Assembly (NCBI GenBank): GCA_934511165.1
Contig: CAKSWA010000047.1
Coordinates: 1 to 14,264 of the forward strand
Source of the DNA: an uncultured Oscillospiraceae bacterium
GTDB lineage: Bacteria; Bacillota; Clostridia; Oscillospirales; Oscillospiraceae
Length of the DNA: 14,264 bases
Direction: 5' to 3'
The position numbers and the translations under genes are program-made. This document shows, piece by piece, positions 1-6,644 of this stretch (positions are counted from its first letter, which is position 1; every line of letters begins with the position of its first letter). Under the pieces are notes generated by a model. The model worked only from the letters and a program-made list of their open reading frames with translations. It searched no databases and was not told the origin of the DNA.

Positions 1-642
1 AACTTCTGCGTGGTGGAAATGTCGAACTTCTATCTGGACGTTATCAAGGACCGCCTCTACTGCGACAGCCGCGAGAGTCTTTCCCGCCGCAGCGCCCAGA
101 CCGCGATCTACCAGGTGCTCGACGCAATGACCCGCCTGCTCGCCCCGGTGCTCTGCTTCACCGCCGACGAGATCTGGCTCGCCATGCCGCATACGGCAAA
201 CGAGGATGCGCGCGCCGTCGCGCTCAACGACATGCCGGAGGCGAACGACGCTCTCCGTCTCTCCGAGAGCGAGGAAGCGCATTGGAGCAAGGTGATGCGC
301 GTGCGCGCCGACGTGAACAAGGCGCTCGAACAGGCCCGCGCGGAAAAGCTCATCGGCAAGCCGCTGGATGCGCGCGTGACGCTCTATGTGTCCGAGGCCG
401 CCAGCGAGCCGTTCGCGGAGCTGGAGAAGGAAGACCTTGCGCCGCTTTGCATCGTGTCCGAGCTGAAGATCGTCCACGGCGCCGGCGAAGGCGTCCGCGG
501 CGAGAACTTCGACGGACTCACCGTTCACGTGGAGCCGAGCGCCCTGCCGCGCTGCGCGCGCTGCTGGACGCGCTCCGAGACCGTCGGCACGAACGAAAAG
601 CACCCGACGCTCTGCGCGCGCTGCGCTTCGGTTGTGGGCTAA
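1..642 (+). CDS. ileS: Isoleucyl-tRNA synthetase, C-terminal part (5' end outside window)
   Basis: The reading frame is open from base 1, so this is the last 213 residues of a much longer protein (about 900-1050 residues in the family). The fragment begins in the anticodon-binding helical domain (VVEMSNFYLDVIKDRLY, then LLAPVLCFTADEIW), which is typical of class I Ile/Val/Leu synthetases. It ends in the zinc-binding C-terminal module of IleS: CxxC at fragment residues 185/188 and a second CxxC at 205/208, with CARCW as the core. IleS charges tRNA-Ile in the cytoplasm. The catalytic domain (HIGH, KMSKS) and the editing domain lie upstream and cannot be judged. The gene is followed by a repeat element and then lspA, a common ileS-lspA order in bacteria. 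The TAA stop is at 640-642. An upstream T-box, frequent for Firmicute ileS, would lie outside the window. Confidence 0.95.
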   Translation, partial: NFCVVEMSNFYLDVIKDRLYCDSRESLSRRSAQTAIYQVLDAMTRLLAPVLCFTADEIWLAMPHTANEDARAVALNDMPEANDALRLSESEEAHWSKVMRVRADVNKALEQARAEKLIGKPLDARVTLYVSEAASEPFAELEKEDLAPLCIVSELKIVHGAGEGVRGENFDGLTVHVEPSALPRCARCWTRSETVGTNEKHPTLCARCASVVG

Positions 643-653
643 CGCTTTCAAGC

Positions 654-777
654 AAACCCCTCAGTCAGCCTGCGGCTGACAGCTCCCCTGACGAGGGGAG
701 CCAAGTGAGGTTGCAAAAAACCGGCTCGCCTCCCCTAATAGGGGAGGTGGCGCGGCGCAGCCGTGACGGAGGGGTTT
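654..777. repeat. Intergenic palindromic repeat element (MITE/REP-like, about 124 bp)
   Basis: The ends form a near-perfect inverted repeat: AAACCCCTCAGTCA at 654-667 against the complement of TGACGGAGGGGTTT at 764-777, 13 of 14 matching. Inside are three hairpins: GTCAGCC/GGCTGAC (664-670, 674-680), CTCCCCT/AGGGGAG (683-689, 694-700) and CCTCCCCT/AGGGGAGG (729-736, 740-747). The two halves therefore resemble inverted copies of one unit. The short direct repeat TTTCAA flanks it (646-651 and 777-782) and may be a target duplication or chance. The element fills most of the ileS-lspA gap and has no convincing ORF. From memory, similar CCCCTCAGTCAGCC...GGGGAG sequences occur in many copies in gut Oscillospiraceae. 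The window holds only one copy, so repetitiveness cannot be shown here. It may be transcribed as part of the ileS-lspA message and fold there. Confidence 0.7.
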
Positions 778-827
778 TTCAAACATCGCACTTCCTGTAT
801 TTCCATAGAGAAGGGAGATTTTGATTC

Positions 828-1865
828 ATGGTTTATGGTATCATTGGCCTTCTGGCGCTGCTGATCGACCAGTTCCTCAAGTTCTGGACGGTGTCCAACG
901 TTGCGCTGAACACCGGCATCCGGCCGCTGATCCCCGGCGTTCTCCATATTACGTACATTAAAAACTTCGGCGCGGTGTTCGGCATCATGTCCGGGTTCGG
1001 CGCGCTGCGCTGGATTTTGCTCATCCTTCTGCTCGCCTTCACGGCGCTCATGGTGTTCGCCTTCATCAAGGGCTATTTCCGCACGGGCTTCGTCAAGGTC
1101 TCCGGCGTGCTGCTGCTCGCGGGTCTTCTCGGCAACGGCATTGACCGCGCGATCTACGGCTACGTGCCTGATATCTTCGAGTTTGAGTTCATGAACTTCG
1201 CCATCTTCAATCTGGCGGATGTGCTCGTGCTCGTCGGCGGCATTCTCTTCGTTGTCGCAATTCTGACCGGCGGTCTCCGCCGCGCGGATGAATTTGACGA
1301 TTACGAAGAGGACGAGACGCCCGTCCGTGCCGCCCGCCGCCGGGAATATGACGACGAGCCCGCCCCCCGGCGCACGCCCCGCGCCGCGGAGGAGACTCCC
1401 GTGCGCCGCACTGCGCCGCGTCCCGCTGCCCCCGCGACGGCAGCGCCCTCTGCCCGCGGCACCGCCGCGCCCCCTCCGGCGCGCCAGCGCGCCGCCGGAA
1501 ACGGCGTTCCGGCGACGCAGCCGCGCACAAAGCGCGTCATTGACGAGAACAGCGTCCCCGTGCCGGTTCGCCCGGCGGCACGTCCTGCCGCTCCGGTGCA
1601 ACGCTCTGCCGAGCCCGTCCACCGCACGGCGGCCGCACCGAGCGCGCCGGTAACGCGCGCCGATCTTGCCGCGCAGAACGAAGCGACGGTGCGCACCGTG
1701 GCGCGTCCGGCGGCGAGCGCAAGACCCTCCGCGCCCAAGGCGGCCCCGGCTCCGGCTCCCGTGAGAGAGACGCCGAAGGCGGCGAGCGCTCCGGTGAAGG
1801 AAGCGCCGAAGGCCGCTTCGACGGAAGAGTTCGATCTCGACTCCATTCTCGCGGAGTTCAAATGA
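828..1865 (+). CDS. lspA: Lipoprotein signal peptidase (signal peptidase II) with long disordered C-terminal tail
   Basis: LspA is an inner-membrane aspartyl protease that cleaves signal peptides of diacylglyceryl-modified prolipoproteins. The peptidase core is residues 1 to about 150. It has four hydrophobic segments and the family motifs: LIDQ with D14, KNFGAVFG (N46-G52), GNGIDR with catalytic D106, and FNLAD with catalytic D131. The usual family length is about 150-180 residues; this protein has 345. The extra ~190 residues are rich in Ala, Pro, Arg and Thr, start with an acidic patch (DEFDDYEEDE), look disordered, and finish with an ordered-looking acidic/hydrophobic end, EEFDLDSILAEFK. 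The tail follows the last membrane helix, so it should be cytoplasmic. The ATG start is set by AAGGGAG at 811-817. The stop overlaps the rluD start by 4 bp (ATGA), which suggests translational coupling. The core assignment is firm; the role of the tail is unknown. Confidence 0.95.
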   Translation: MVYGIIGLLALLIDQFLKFWTVSNVALNTGIRPLIPGVLHITYIKNFGAVFGIMSGFGALRWILLILLLAFTALMVFAFIKGYFRTGFVKVSGVLLLAGLLGNGIDRAIYGYVPDIFEFEFMNFAIFNLADVLVLVGGILFVVAILTGGLRRADEFDDYEEDETPVRAARRREYDDEPAPRRTPRAAEETPVRRTAPRPAAPATAAPSARGTAAPPPARQRAAGNGVPATQPRTKRVIDENSVPVPVRPAARPAAPVQRSAEPVHRTAAAPSAPVTRADLAAQNEATVRTVARPAASARPSAPKAAPAPAPVRETPKAASAPVKEAPKAASTEEFDLDSILAEFK

Positions 1866-2782
1866 AAATCACAACCGTACAGGCGCAGGAGAGCGGCGAG
1901 AGGATCGACGCTCTCCTTGCGCGTTCGGGCTATACCCGTTCCGCTGCCGCGCGGCTCATCGCCGCCGGGCAGGTGACGCGAGAGGGAAAAAGCGTCAAGA
2001 AAAGCGAGCTCACCCGCGCGGGGGATGAATTTCTCGTCGCCGAGGACGATACGCCCGCCCCGGCAACCGCCGTGGCGCAGGACATTCCGCTCGACATCGT
2101 CTATGAGGACGGCGATCTCATCGTGGTGAACAAGCCGCGCGGGCTCGTTGTCCATCCCGCGCCCGGCCACCCGGATGGGACGCTCGTGAACGCCCTGCTG
2201 CACCATTGCGGCGACTCGCTCTCCGGCATCGGCGGGGAAATGCGTCCCGGCATCGTCCACCGCATCGACCGCGACACGAGCGGCCTTCTGATCGTGGCAA
2301 AAAACGATTTTGCCCACCAGGCGCTCTCGGCGCAGCTCGCCGACCGGAGTCTTTCGCGTGTGTACGAAGCCGTCGTCCACGGCGGCTTTCGCGCCGACGC
2401 CGGTACCGTGGACGCGCCCATCGGCCGTCACCCGGTCGACCGCAAGCGCATGGCCGTCACGGAGAAAAACTCCCGCCGCGCCGTGACGCATTGGGAAGTT
2501 ATCGAGCGGTACGCCGCTTTTACGCACATCCGCTGCAAGCTGGAAACCGGACGCACGCACCAGATCCGCGTCCACATGGCGCACATCGGGCACCCGCTGC
2601 TCGGCGACATGGTATACGGCGCGGGAAAGCCGGAAAAGGGTCTGGAAGGGCAATGCCTCCACGCGCGGACACTCAAATTCATCCACCCGCGCACCGGGGA
2701 GGCCATGGAGCTTACCTCGCCGCTGCCGGAGTATTTTACGAGCGTGCTCGCCCGGCTCGGCCCGCCGCTCGGCACAGAATAA
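1862..2782 (+). CDS. rluD: RluA/RluD-family 23S rRNA pseudouridine synthase
   Basis: This enzyme isomerises specific uridines in large-subunit rRNA to pseudouridine. An S4 RNA-binding domain occupies about residues 12-60 (ERIDALLARSGYTRSAAARL). The catalytic domain follows: VVNKPRGLVVHPAPGH at about 88-103, then HRIDRDTSGL with catalytic Asp136, then GRTHQIRVH (230-238) and GHPLLGD. The length of 306 residues fits RluD/YlyB. The ATG lies in the ATGA overlap with lspA, so the gene is probably translated by coupling; a separate Shine-Dalgarno sequence is not obvious. The lspA-rluD pairing is common in Firmicutes. Family membership is certain. The exact target positions (E. coli RluD modifies 1911, 1915 and 1917) are inferred only from gene context and domain layout. 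Confidence 0.93.
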   Translation: MKITTVQAQESGERIDALLARSGYTRSAAARLIAAGQVTREGKSVKKSELTRAGDEFLVAEDDTPAPATAVAQDIPLDIVYEDGDLIVVNKPRGLVVHPAPGHPDGTLVNALLHHCGDSLSGIGGEMRPGIVHRIDRDTSGLLIVAKNDFAHQALSAQLADRSLSRVYEAVVHGGFRADAGTVDAPIGRHPVDRKRMAVTEKNSRRAVTHWEVIERYAAFTHIRCKLETGRTHQIRVHMAHIGHPLLGDMVYGAGKPEKGLEGQCLHARTLKFIHPRTGEAMELTSPLPEYFTSVLARLGPPLGTE

Positions 2783-2831
2783 TAAACGATCCGGTGCGAA
2801 AGCCGCGCCGGAATAAAGAGAGGGAAAGGCT

Positions 2832-4286
2832 ATGCAATACGATGTCCTTGTCGTGGGCGCCGGCGTTGTCGGCTGCGCTACGGCGATGGAGCTGGGCAAA
2901 TACTCGCTGCGCGCCGCCGTGATCGAGGCGGGCGAGGATGTTTGCACCGGCACATCCAAAGCAAACTCCGCCATCGTCCACGCGGGCTTTGACGCCCGCC
3001 CCGGCTCGCTCATGGCGCGGTTCAACGTGGAGGGAAGCCACGCGATGCCGCGGCTCTGCGAGCGGCTGCAAATTCCGTTCCGGCGCTGCGGGGCGCTCGT
3101 GCTCTGCTTTGACGAGGCAGACCGTCCGGGGCTCGAGGAGCTTCTGCACCGCGGCGTGAAAAACGGCGTGCACGGCCTTCGCATTGTGGAGCGCGAGGAG
3201 CTGCACGAGCTCGAGCCGAACGTCTCGCCCGAGGCCGTCGCGGCGCTCTATGCCCCCACGAGCGGTATCGTGTGCCCCTTTGAGCTCACCTGCGCCATGG
3301 CGGAAAACGCCGCGCGCAACGGCGTGGAATTCTTCTTTGACACCCGCGCGGAGAATATTACCCGCGAGGGCGATCTCTGGAAGATCGAAACGGCCAACGG
3401 CTCTTTTGAAGCGCCGGTCGTCATCAACGCCGCGGGACTCCACAGCGCCGAGCTCAACAACATGGTGTCCGATAAAAAGATCACGATCACGCCGCGCAAG
3501 GGCGAATATATGCTGCTCGACAAAAAGGTCGGCAGCATGCTCTCGCGCACCGTGTTCCAGCCGCCCACCAAAATGGGCAAGGGCGTTCTCGTAACGCCGA
3601 CCGTCCACGACAATCTCCTCATGGGGCCGACCGCCGTAGATGTCGAAGATCCCGAAGCGACAAATACGACCGCCGCGGGACTGGACAGTGTTATGCAGAA
3701 GGCGAGAAAGAGCGTTCCCGCGCTCCCCGGCAACCGCACGATCACGAGCTTTGCCGGACTTCGCGCGCATGTGGAGCAGGACGAGCACGACTTCATCATC
3801 GGCGAGGCCGAGGGCGCGCCGGGGTTCCTCAATGCCGTCGGCATCGAGTCGCCTGGCCTTTCTGCCGCGCCCGCCATTGGCGCATTCCTCGCCGAGAGCG
3901 CGGCGTATCTCGTATCTGCTCCGATCAACAAGAAATACGATTCCACCCGCCCGGAGGTCTATCGCCCGAACGAGATGACCATCGAGGAGCGCGCTGCGTT
4001 CGTTGCGGAGCACCCGCTCTACGGCAACATCATCTGCCGCTGCGAGCAGGTGACCGAGGGCGAGATCGTCGACGCTATCCACCGCGTCCCCGGCGCGCGC
4101 AGTCTCGACGGCGTGAAGCGCCGCACCCGCGCCGGTATGGGGCGCTGCCAGGCGGGCTTCTGCTCGCCGCGCGTGCTGGAAATCCTCTCGCGTGAGCTCG
4201 GCGTGCCGCAGGAGCAGCTCACGAAGAGCGGCGGCGCATCGTTCCCGATCGCCGGCAAAACGAGAAAGGACGGCGAAAACGCATGA
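2832..4286 (+). CDS. GlpA/LhgO-like FAD-dependent dehydrogenase with BFD-type [2Fe-2S] domain
   Basis: This is a DAO-fold flavoprotein of 484 residues. The FAD Rossmann motif GAGVVG is at 9-14 with E32 ending strand 2, followed by SAIVHAGFD and SSGIV-like TSGIVCPFE segments seen in L-2-hydroxyglutarate oxidase and glycerol-3-phosphate dehydrogenases. A C-terminal BFD-like domain carries C402-x-C404 and C439-x4-C444, the expected ligand pattern for a [2Fe-2S] cluster. AGAGGGA lies upstream of the ATG. The gene overlaps the next one by 4 bp (ATGA) and a DUF1667 gene follows. From memory, the same trio occurs near glycerol kinase in anaerobes such as Thermotoga and clostridia, where this member is annotated as glycerol-3-phosphate dehydrogenase (to dihydroxyacetone phosphate). 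No glpK or glpF is visible here, so glycerol 3-phosphate is likely but not proven; another 2-hydroxyacid-like substrate is possible. Confidence 0.85.
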   Translation: MQYDVLVVGAGVVGCATAMELGKYSLRAAVIEAGEDVCTGTSKANSAIVHAGFDARPGSLMARFNVEGSHAMPRLCERLQIPFRRCGALVLCFDEADRPGLEELLHRGVKNGVHGLRIVEREELHELEPNVSPEAVAALYAPTSGIVCPFELTCAMAENAARNGVEFFFDTRAENITREGDLWKIETANGSFEAPVVINAAGLHSAELNNMVSDKKITITPRKGEYMLLDKKVGSMLSRTVFQPPTKMGKGVLVTPTVHDNLLMGPTAVDVEDPEATNTTAAGLDSVMQKARKSVPALPGNRTITSFAGLRAHVEQDEHDFIIGEAEGAPGFLNAVGIESPGLSAAPAIGAFLAESAAYLVSAPINKKYDSTRPEVYRPNEMTIEERAAFVAEHPLYGNIICRCEQVTEGEIVDAIHRVPGARSLDGVKRRTRAGMGRCQAGFCSPRVLEILSRELGVPQEQLTKSGGASFPIAGKTRKDGENA

Positions 4287-5539
4287 ATACCTACGATATC
4301 GTCATCATCGGTGCCGGCCCTGCCGGTCTCGCCGCCGCCATTGCCGCAAAGGAAGCGGGCGTGGAGGATGTGCTCGTCATCGAGCGCGACAGCGTTCCCG
4401 GCGGCATTTTGAACCAGTGCATCCACAACGGCTTCGGCCTGCACACGTTCCACGAGGAGCTGACCGGCCCGGAATATGCCGCACGCTTCCTGCGCCGCGC
4501 GGAAGACCTGGGCGTTGCCATCCGTCTTTCGACGATGGTGCTCTCGCTCACGAACGAGCGCGTTCTCACCATTACGAGCCGCGAGCGCGGTGTGGAGCAG
4601 ATTCGCGGCCGCGCCGTCATTCTTGCGATGGGCTGCCGCGAGCGGCCGCGCGGAGCGCTGAACATCCCCGGCTACCGCCCGGCGGGCATTTATTCCGCCG
4701 GTACGGCGCAGCGGCTGGTGAATCTGGAGGGCTTTATGCCGGGGCGCGAGGTCGTCATCCTCGGCAGCGGCGACATCGGCCTCATCATGGCGCGCCGCAT
4801 GACGCTCGAGGGCGCGCACGTCAAGTGCGTGGCCGAGCTCCTGCCGTATTCCGGCGGACTCAAGCGCAACATTGTGCAGTGCCTGCATGACTATGATATC
4901 CCGCTCCTTTTGAGCCACACCGTTGTGGATATCCACGGCAAGGAACGGCTCGAGGGCGTCACGCTCGCCGAAGTCGGCCCCGACCGCAGGCCGGTGCCGG
5001 GTTCGGAGAAGTATATCCCGTGCGATACACTGCTGCTCTCCGTCGGTCTCCTGCCGGAGAACGAGCTTTCCGAGGGAGCGGAGGTGACGCTCGACCGCGT
5101 GACCGGCGGCCCGGCGGTGAACGAATCGCTCGAAACGAACGTCCCCGGCATTTTTGCCTGCGGCAACGTGCTGCACGTTCACGATCTCGTGGACTATGTG
5201 TCCGAGGAGGCTGCGCGCGCCGGAAAGGCCGCGGCGAAGTTTGTCCGCGGCGGCACGCCGAAGAGTGCGCGCGTGGTGAAGCTCACCGGGCGCGACGGCG
5301 TGCGCTACACCGTGCCGCAGACCGTCCGCCCCGCCGCAATGGGCGAGAGCGTTGTTGTGCGTTTCCGCGTTGCGAATCCGTACTACGGCAAGTACCTCTC
5401 CTGCTATGTGGACGGCGAGCGCATTTCCCACCGCAAAAAGCAGATCATGGCGCCCGGCGAAATGGAGTCGTTCACGCTCACGCGCGAAGCCCTCGGCGAG
5501 AGCGCGAAGGAAGTCGTATTCTGTGTGGAGGAGGAGTAA
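4283..5539 (+). CDS. FAD/NAD-dependent oxidoreductase, second subunit of the GlpA-like dehydrogenase system
   Basis: A pyridine-nucleotide-disulfide-reductase fold of 418 residues. The FAD motif is GAGPAG at 10-15, an inner nucleotide-binding motif is GSGDIG at 161-166, and the closing FAD motif is FACGN at 291-295, with Asn where many relatives have Asp. There is no CxxxxC redox-active disulfide, so it is not a thioredoxin- or lipoamide-reductase-type enzyme. Conserved-looking patches are NQCIHNGFG (44-52) and FACGNVLHVHDLVDY. The last ~90 residues (from about 328) look like a separate beta-rich domain. It overlaps the upstream dehydrogenase by 4 bp and is followed after 3 bp by the DUF1667 gene, so the three are probably one complex. 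By inference it passes electrons from the first subunit to a nicotinamide or other acceptor. The substrate and direction cannot be read from sequence. Confidence 0.85.
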   Translation: MNTYDIVIIGAGPAGLAAAIAAKEAGVEDVLVIERDSVPGGILNQCIHNGFGLHTFHEELTGPEYAARFLRRAEDLGVAIRLSTMVLSLTNERVLTITSRERGVEQIRGRAVILAMGCRERPRGALNIPGYRPAGIYSAGTAQRLVNLEGFMPGREVVILGSGDIGLIMARRMTLEGAHVKCVAELLPYSGGLKRNIVQCLHDYDIPLLLSHTVVDIHGKERLEGVTLAEVGPDRRPVPGSEKYIPCDTLLLSVGLLPENELSEGAEVTLDRVTGGPAVNESLETNVPGIFACGNVLHVHDLVDYVSEEAARAGKAAAKFVRGGTPKSARVVKLTGRDGVRYTVPQTVRPAAMGESVVVRFRVANPYYGKYLSCYVDGERISHRKKQIMAPGEMESFTLTREALGESAKEVVFCVEEE

Positions 5540-5542
5540 ATC

Positions 5543-5899
5543 ATGGACCTGACATGCATCCGCTGCCCGATGGGCTGCGCCATCCACGTGGAAATGGAAA
5601 ACGGACAGGTCGTTTCCGTCACGGGCAACACCTGCCCGCGCGGGGCGGAGTACGCGAAGAGCGAGGCCACGGCACCTGTGCGCACCGTGACGAGCACCGT
5701 GCGCGCTCTTGGCGGCGTGCGCCCGGTCGTCGCGGTGAAGACCGTGCCGGACGTGCCGAAGGGCAAGATATTTGCCGTGATGGACGCCGTCCGTGCGCTG
5801 GAGGTCAAAGCGCCGGTACATATCGGCGACATTCTCTGCGAGAACATCGCGGACACCGGCTCGAATCTCGTTGCCGCCGCGGCACTCGACGCGGAATAA
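5543..5899 (+). CDS. DUF1667 protein, small Cys-rich partner of the FAD dehydrogenase system
   Basis: A 118-residue soluble protein. The N terminus has C5-x2-C8-x3-C12 and a fourth Cys at 31 (CPRG), a spacing much like the [4Fe-4S] site at the start of molybdopterin oxidoreductases. Metal or cluster binding is therefore likely but not shown. The remainder (PVRTVTSTVRALGG, then VPVHIGD-like KAPVHIGDILC) matches DUF1667 as I know it. It starts 3 bp after the preceding stop; the Shine-Dalgarno GGAGGAG (5530-5536) lies inside the end of that gene, which marks tight coupling. Constant association with GlpA-like and pyridine-nucleotide oxidoreductases suggests an electron-transfer or assembly subunit. 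No enzymatic role has been assigned that I know of. Confidence 0.85.
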   Translation: MDLTCIRCPMGCAIHVEMENGQVVSVTGNTCPRGAEYAKSEATAPVRTVTSTVRALGGVRPVVAVKTVPDVPKGKIFAVMDAVRALEVKAPVHIGDILCENIADTGSNLVAAAALDAE

Positions 5900-5929
5900 G
5901 AAGCCTTATTCGTATAACTATAACAAAAG

Positions 5930-5961
5930 ACCGGGGACACGGCCAATGCCGTGTCCCCGGT
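5930..5961. terminator. Bidirectional rho-independent terminator between convergent operons
   Basis: A perfect 14-bp stem, ACCGGGGACACGGC (5930-5943) and GCCGTGTCCCCGGT (5948-5961), with a CAAT loop. On the plus strand it is followed by TTTCCTTATT; on the minus strand by TCTTTTGTTA. It sits 31 bp after the DUF1667 stop and 5 bp from the stop of the minus-strand DUF1847 gene, so it can end both transcripts. The minus-strand T-tract is the better one. Confidence 0.9.
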
Positions 5962-5965
5962 TTCC

Positions 5966-6631
5966 TTATTCTTCGGTTTTGCTCTCCGGCGCGGCGAGAT
6001 ACGGGTCGGGTTTCAGGAGGCGCTTCCAGTAGCCGTCGAGCAGGTACAAGGGTCCCAGACTCGCGTGGCAGAGGAGGCGGTCCTTCGCCGAGAGTGTCGT
6101 GACCGGCGCTTCGGAATATTTATAGAATACGCTGTCGTGCCCGACGCACAGGCCAAGCGCGATGTTCAGCTCCGTCTTTTCCTCATTGAGCACAAGCGCC
6201 TGCAAGACGGGGTTGCAGATGTTCGGCCCGACTTCGAGACAGCGCTCCGGGATACCGAGCTCGGTTTTGTTTACCATGCCGCACTTGCACGCGACGCCCG
6301 TGACCTCATATCCCTGCGCGCGCAGGACGCGCGCGAGGGCGTTCGCCTCGCGGATCAGTCCCGCGCAGGTGGCGATGCCGATCTTTTTGACGCCGAGGAG
6401 CTGTGCGAAATGCATCGTTTCCTCGATGCGGCTTTTCGTGCCGTAACCGTCGCGCTCGTTGACTGCCGCGGCGACGGAAAAGGCGTTTTCTTCGCCCTTT
6501 AAAATTTCCAGTGAGCGCTTGAGCAGCGCCTCGTCCAGATGCTCCGTCCGGCAGAACGGCGGGAACTGCCCGCCCTTGCCGCGGCAGGGGGCGCTGCCGC
6601 AGTCGATGCAGGAACGATTTTCGTTGTCCAT
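5966..6631 (-). CDS. DUF1847 Cys-rich protein, last gene of the sugar operon
   Basis: A 221-residue protein with 11 cysteines. C8, C11, C16 and C27 form an N-terminal cluster (CIDCGSAPC); later ones include C89 (IATCAG), C115/C117 (ACKCG), C131, C139, C162 and C188. The stretch CVGHDSVFYKYSEAPVT followed by KDRLLCH is the signature I associate with DUF1847. The multiple Cys suggest zinc or Fe-S binding. A longer frame to 6736 exists, but the start at 6631 is chosen because AAGGAGG (6640-6646) lies 8 nt upstream and the extra residues would run into the transporter gene. That Shine-Dalgarno overlaps the stop codon of the upstream symporter gene, so the two are probably coupled. No function is established. 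Its place at the end of a sugar operon is the only functional clue. Confidence 0.85.
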   Translation of the reverse strand: MDNENRSCIDCGSAPCRGKGGQFPPFCRTEHLDEALLKRSLEILKGEENAFSVAAAVNERDGYGTKSRIEETMHFAQLLGVKKIGIATCAGLIREANALARVLRAQGYEVTGVACKCGMVNKTELGIPERCLEVGPNICNPVLQALVLNEEKTELNIALGLCVGHDSVFYKYSEAPVTTLSAKDRLLCHASLGPLYLLDGYWKRLLKPDPYLAAPESKTEE

Positions 6632-6644
6632 ATCGGCGGCCTCC

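Noticed and set aside
1301..3184. 627-residue open frame on the minus strand
   Set aside because: It lies antisense across lspA, rluD and the start of the FAD dehydrogenase. It is low in complexity, lacks any domain, and is a by-product of GC-rich third codon positions.
4019..5821. 600-residue open frame on the minus strand
   Set aside because: Antisense to the two flavoprotein genes, which have clear motifs and ribosome binding sites. The His/Arg/Ala-rich translation is typical of shadow frames.
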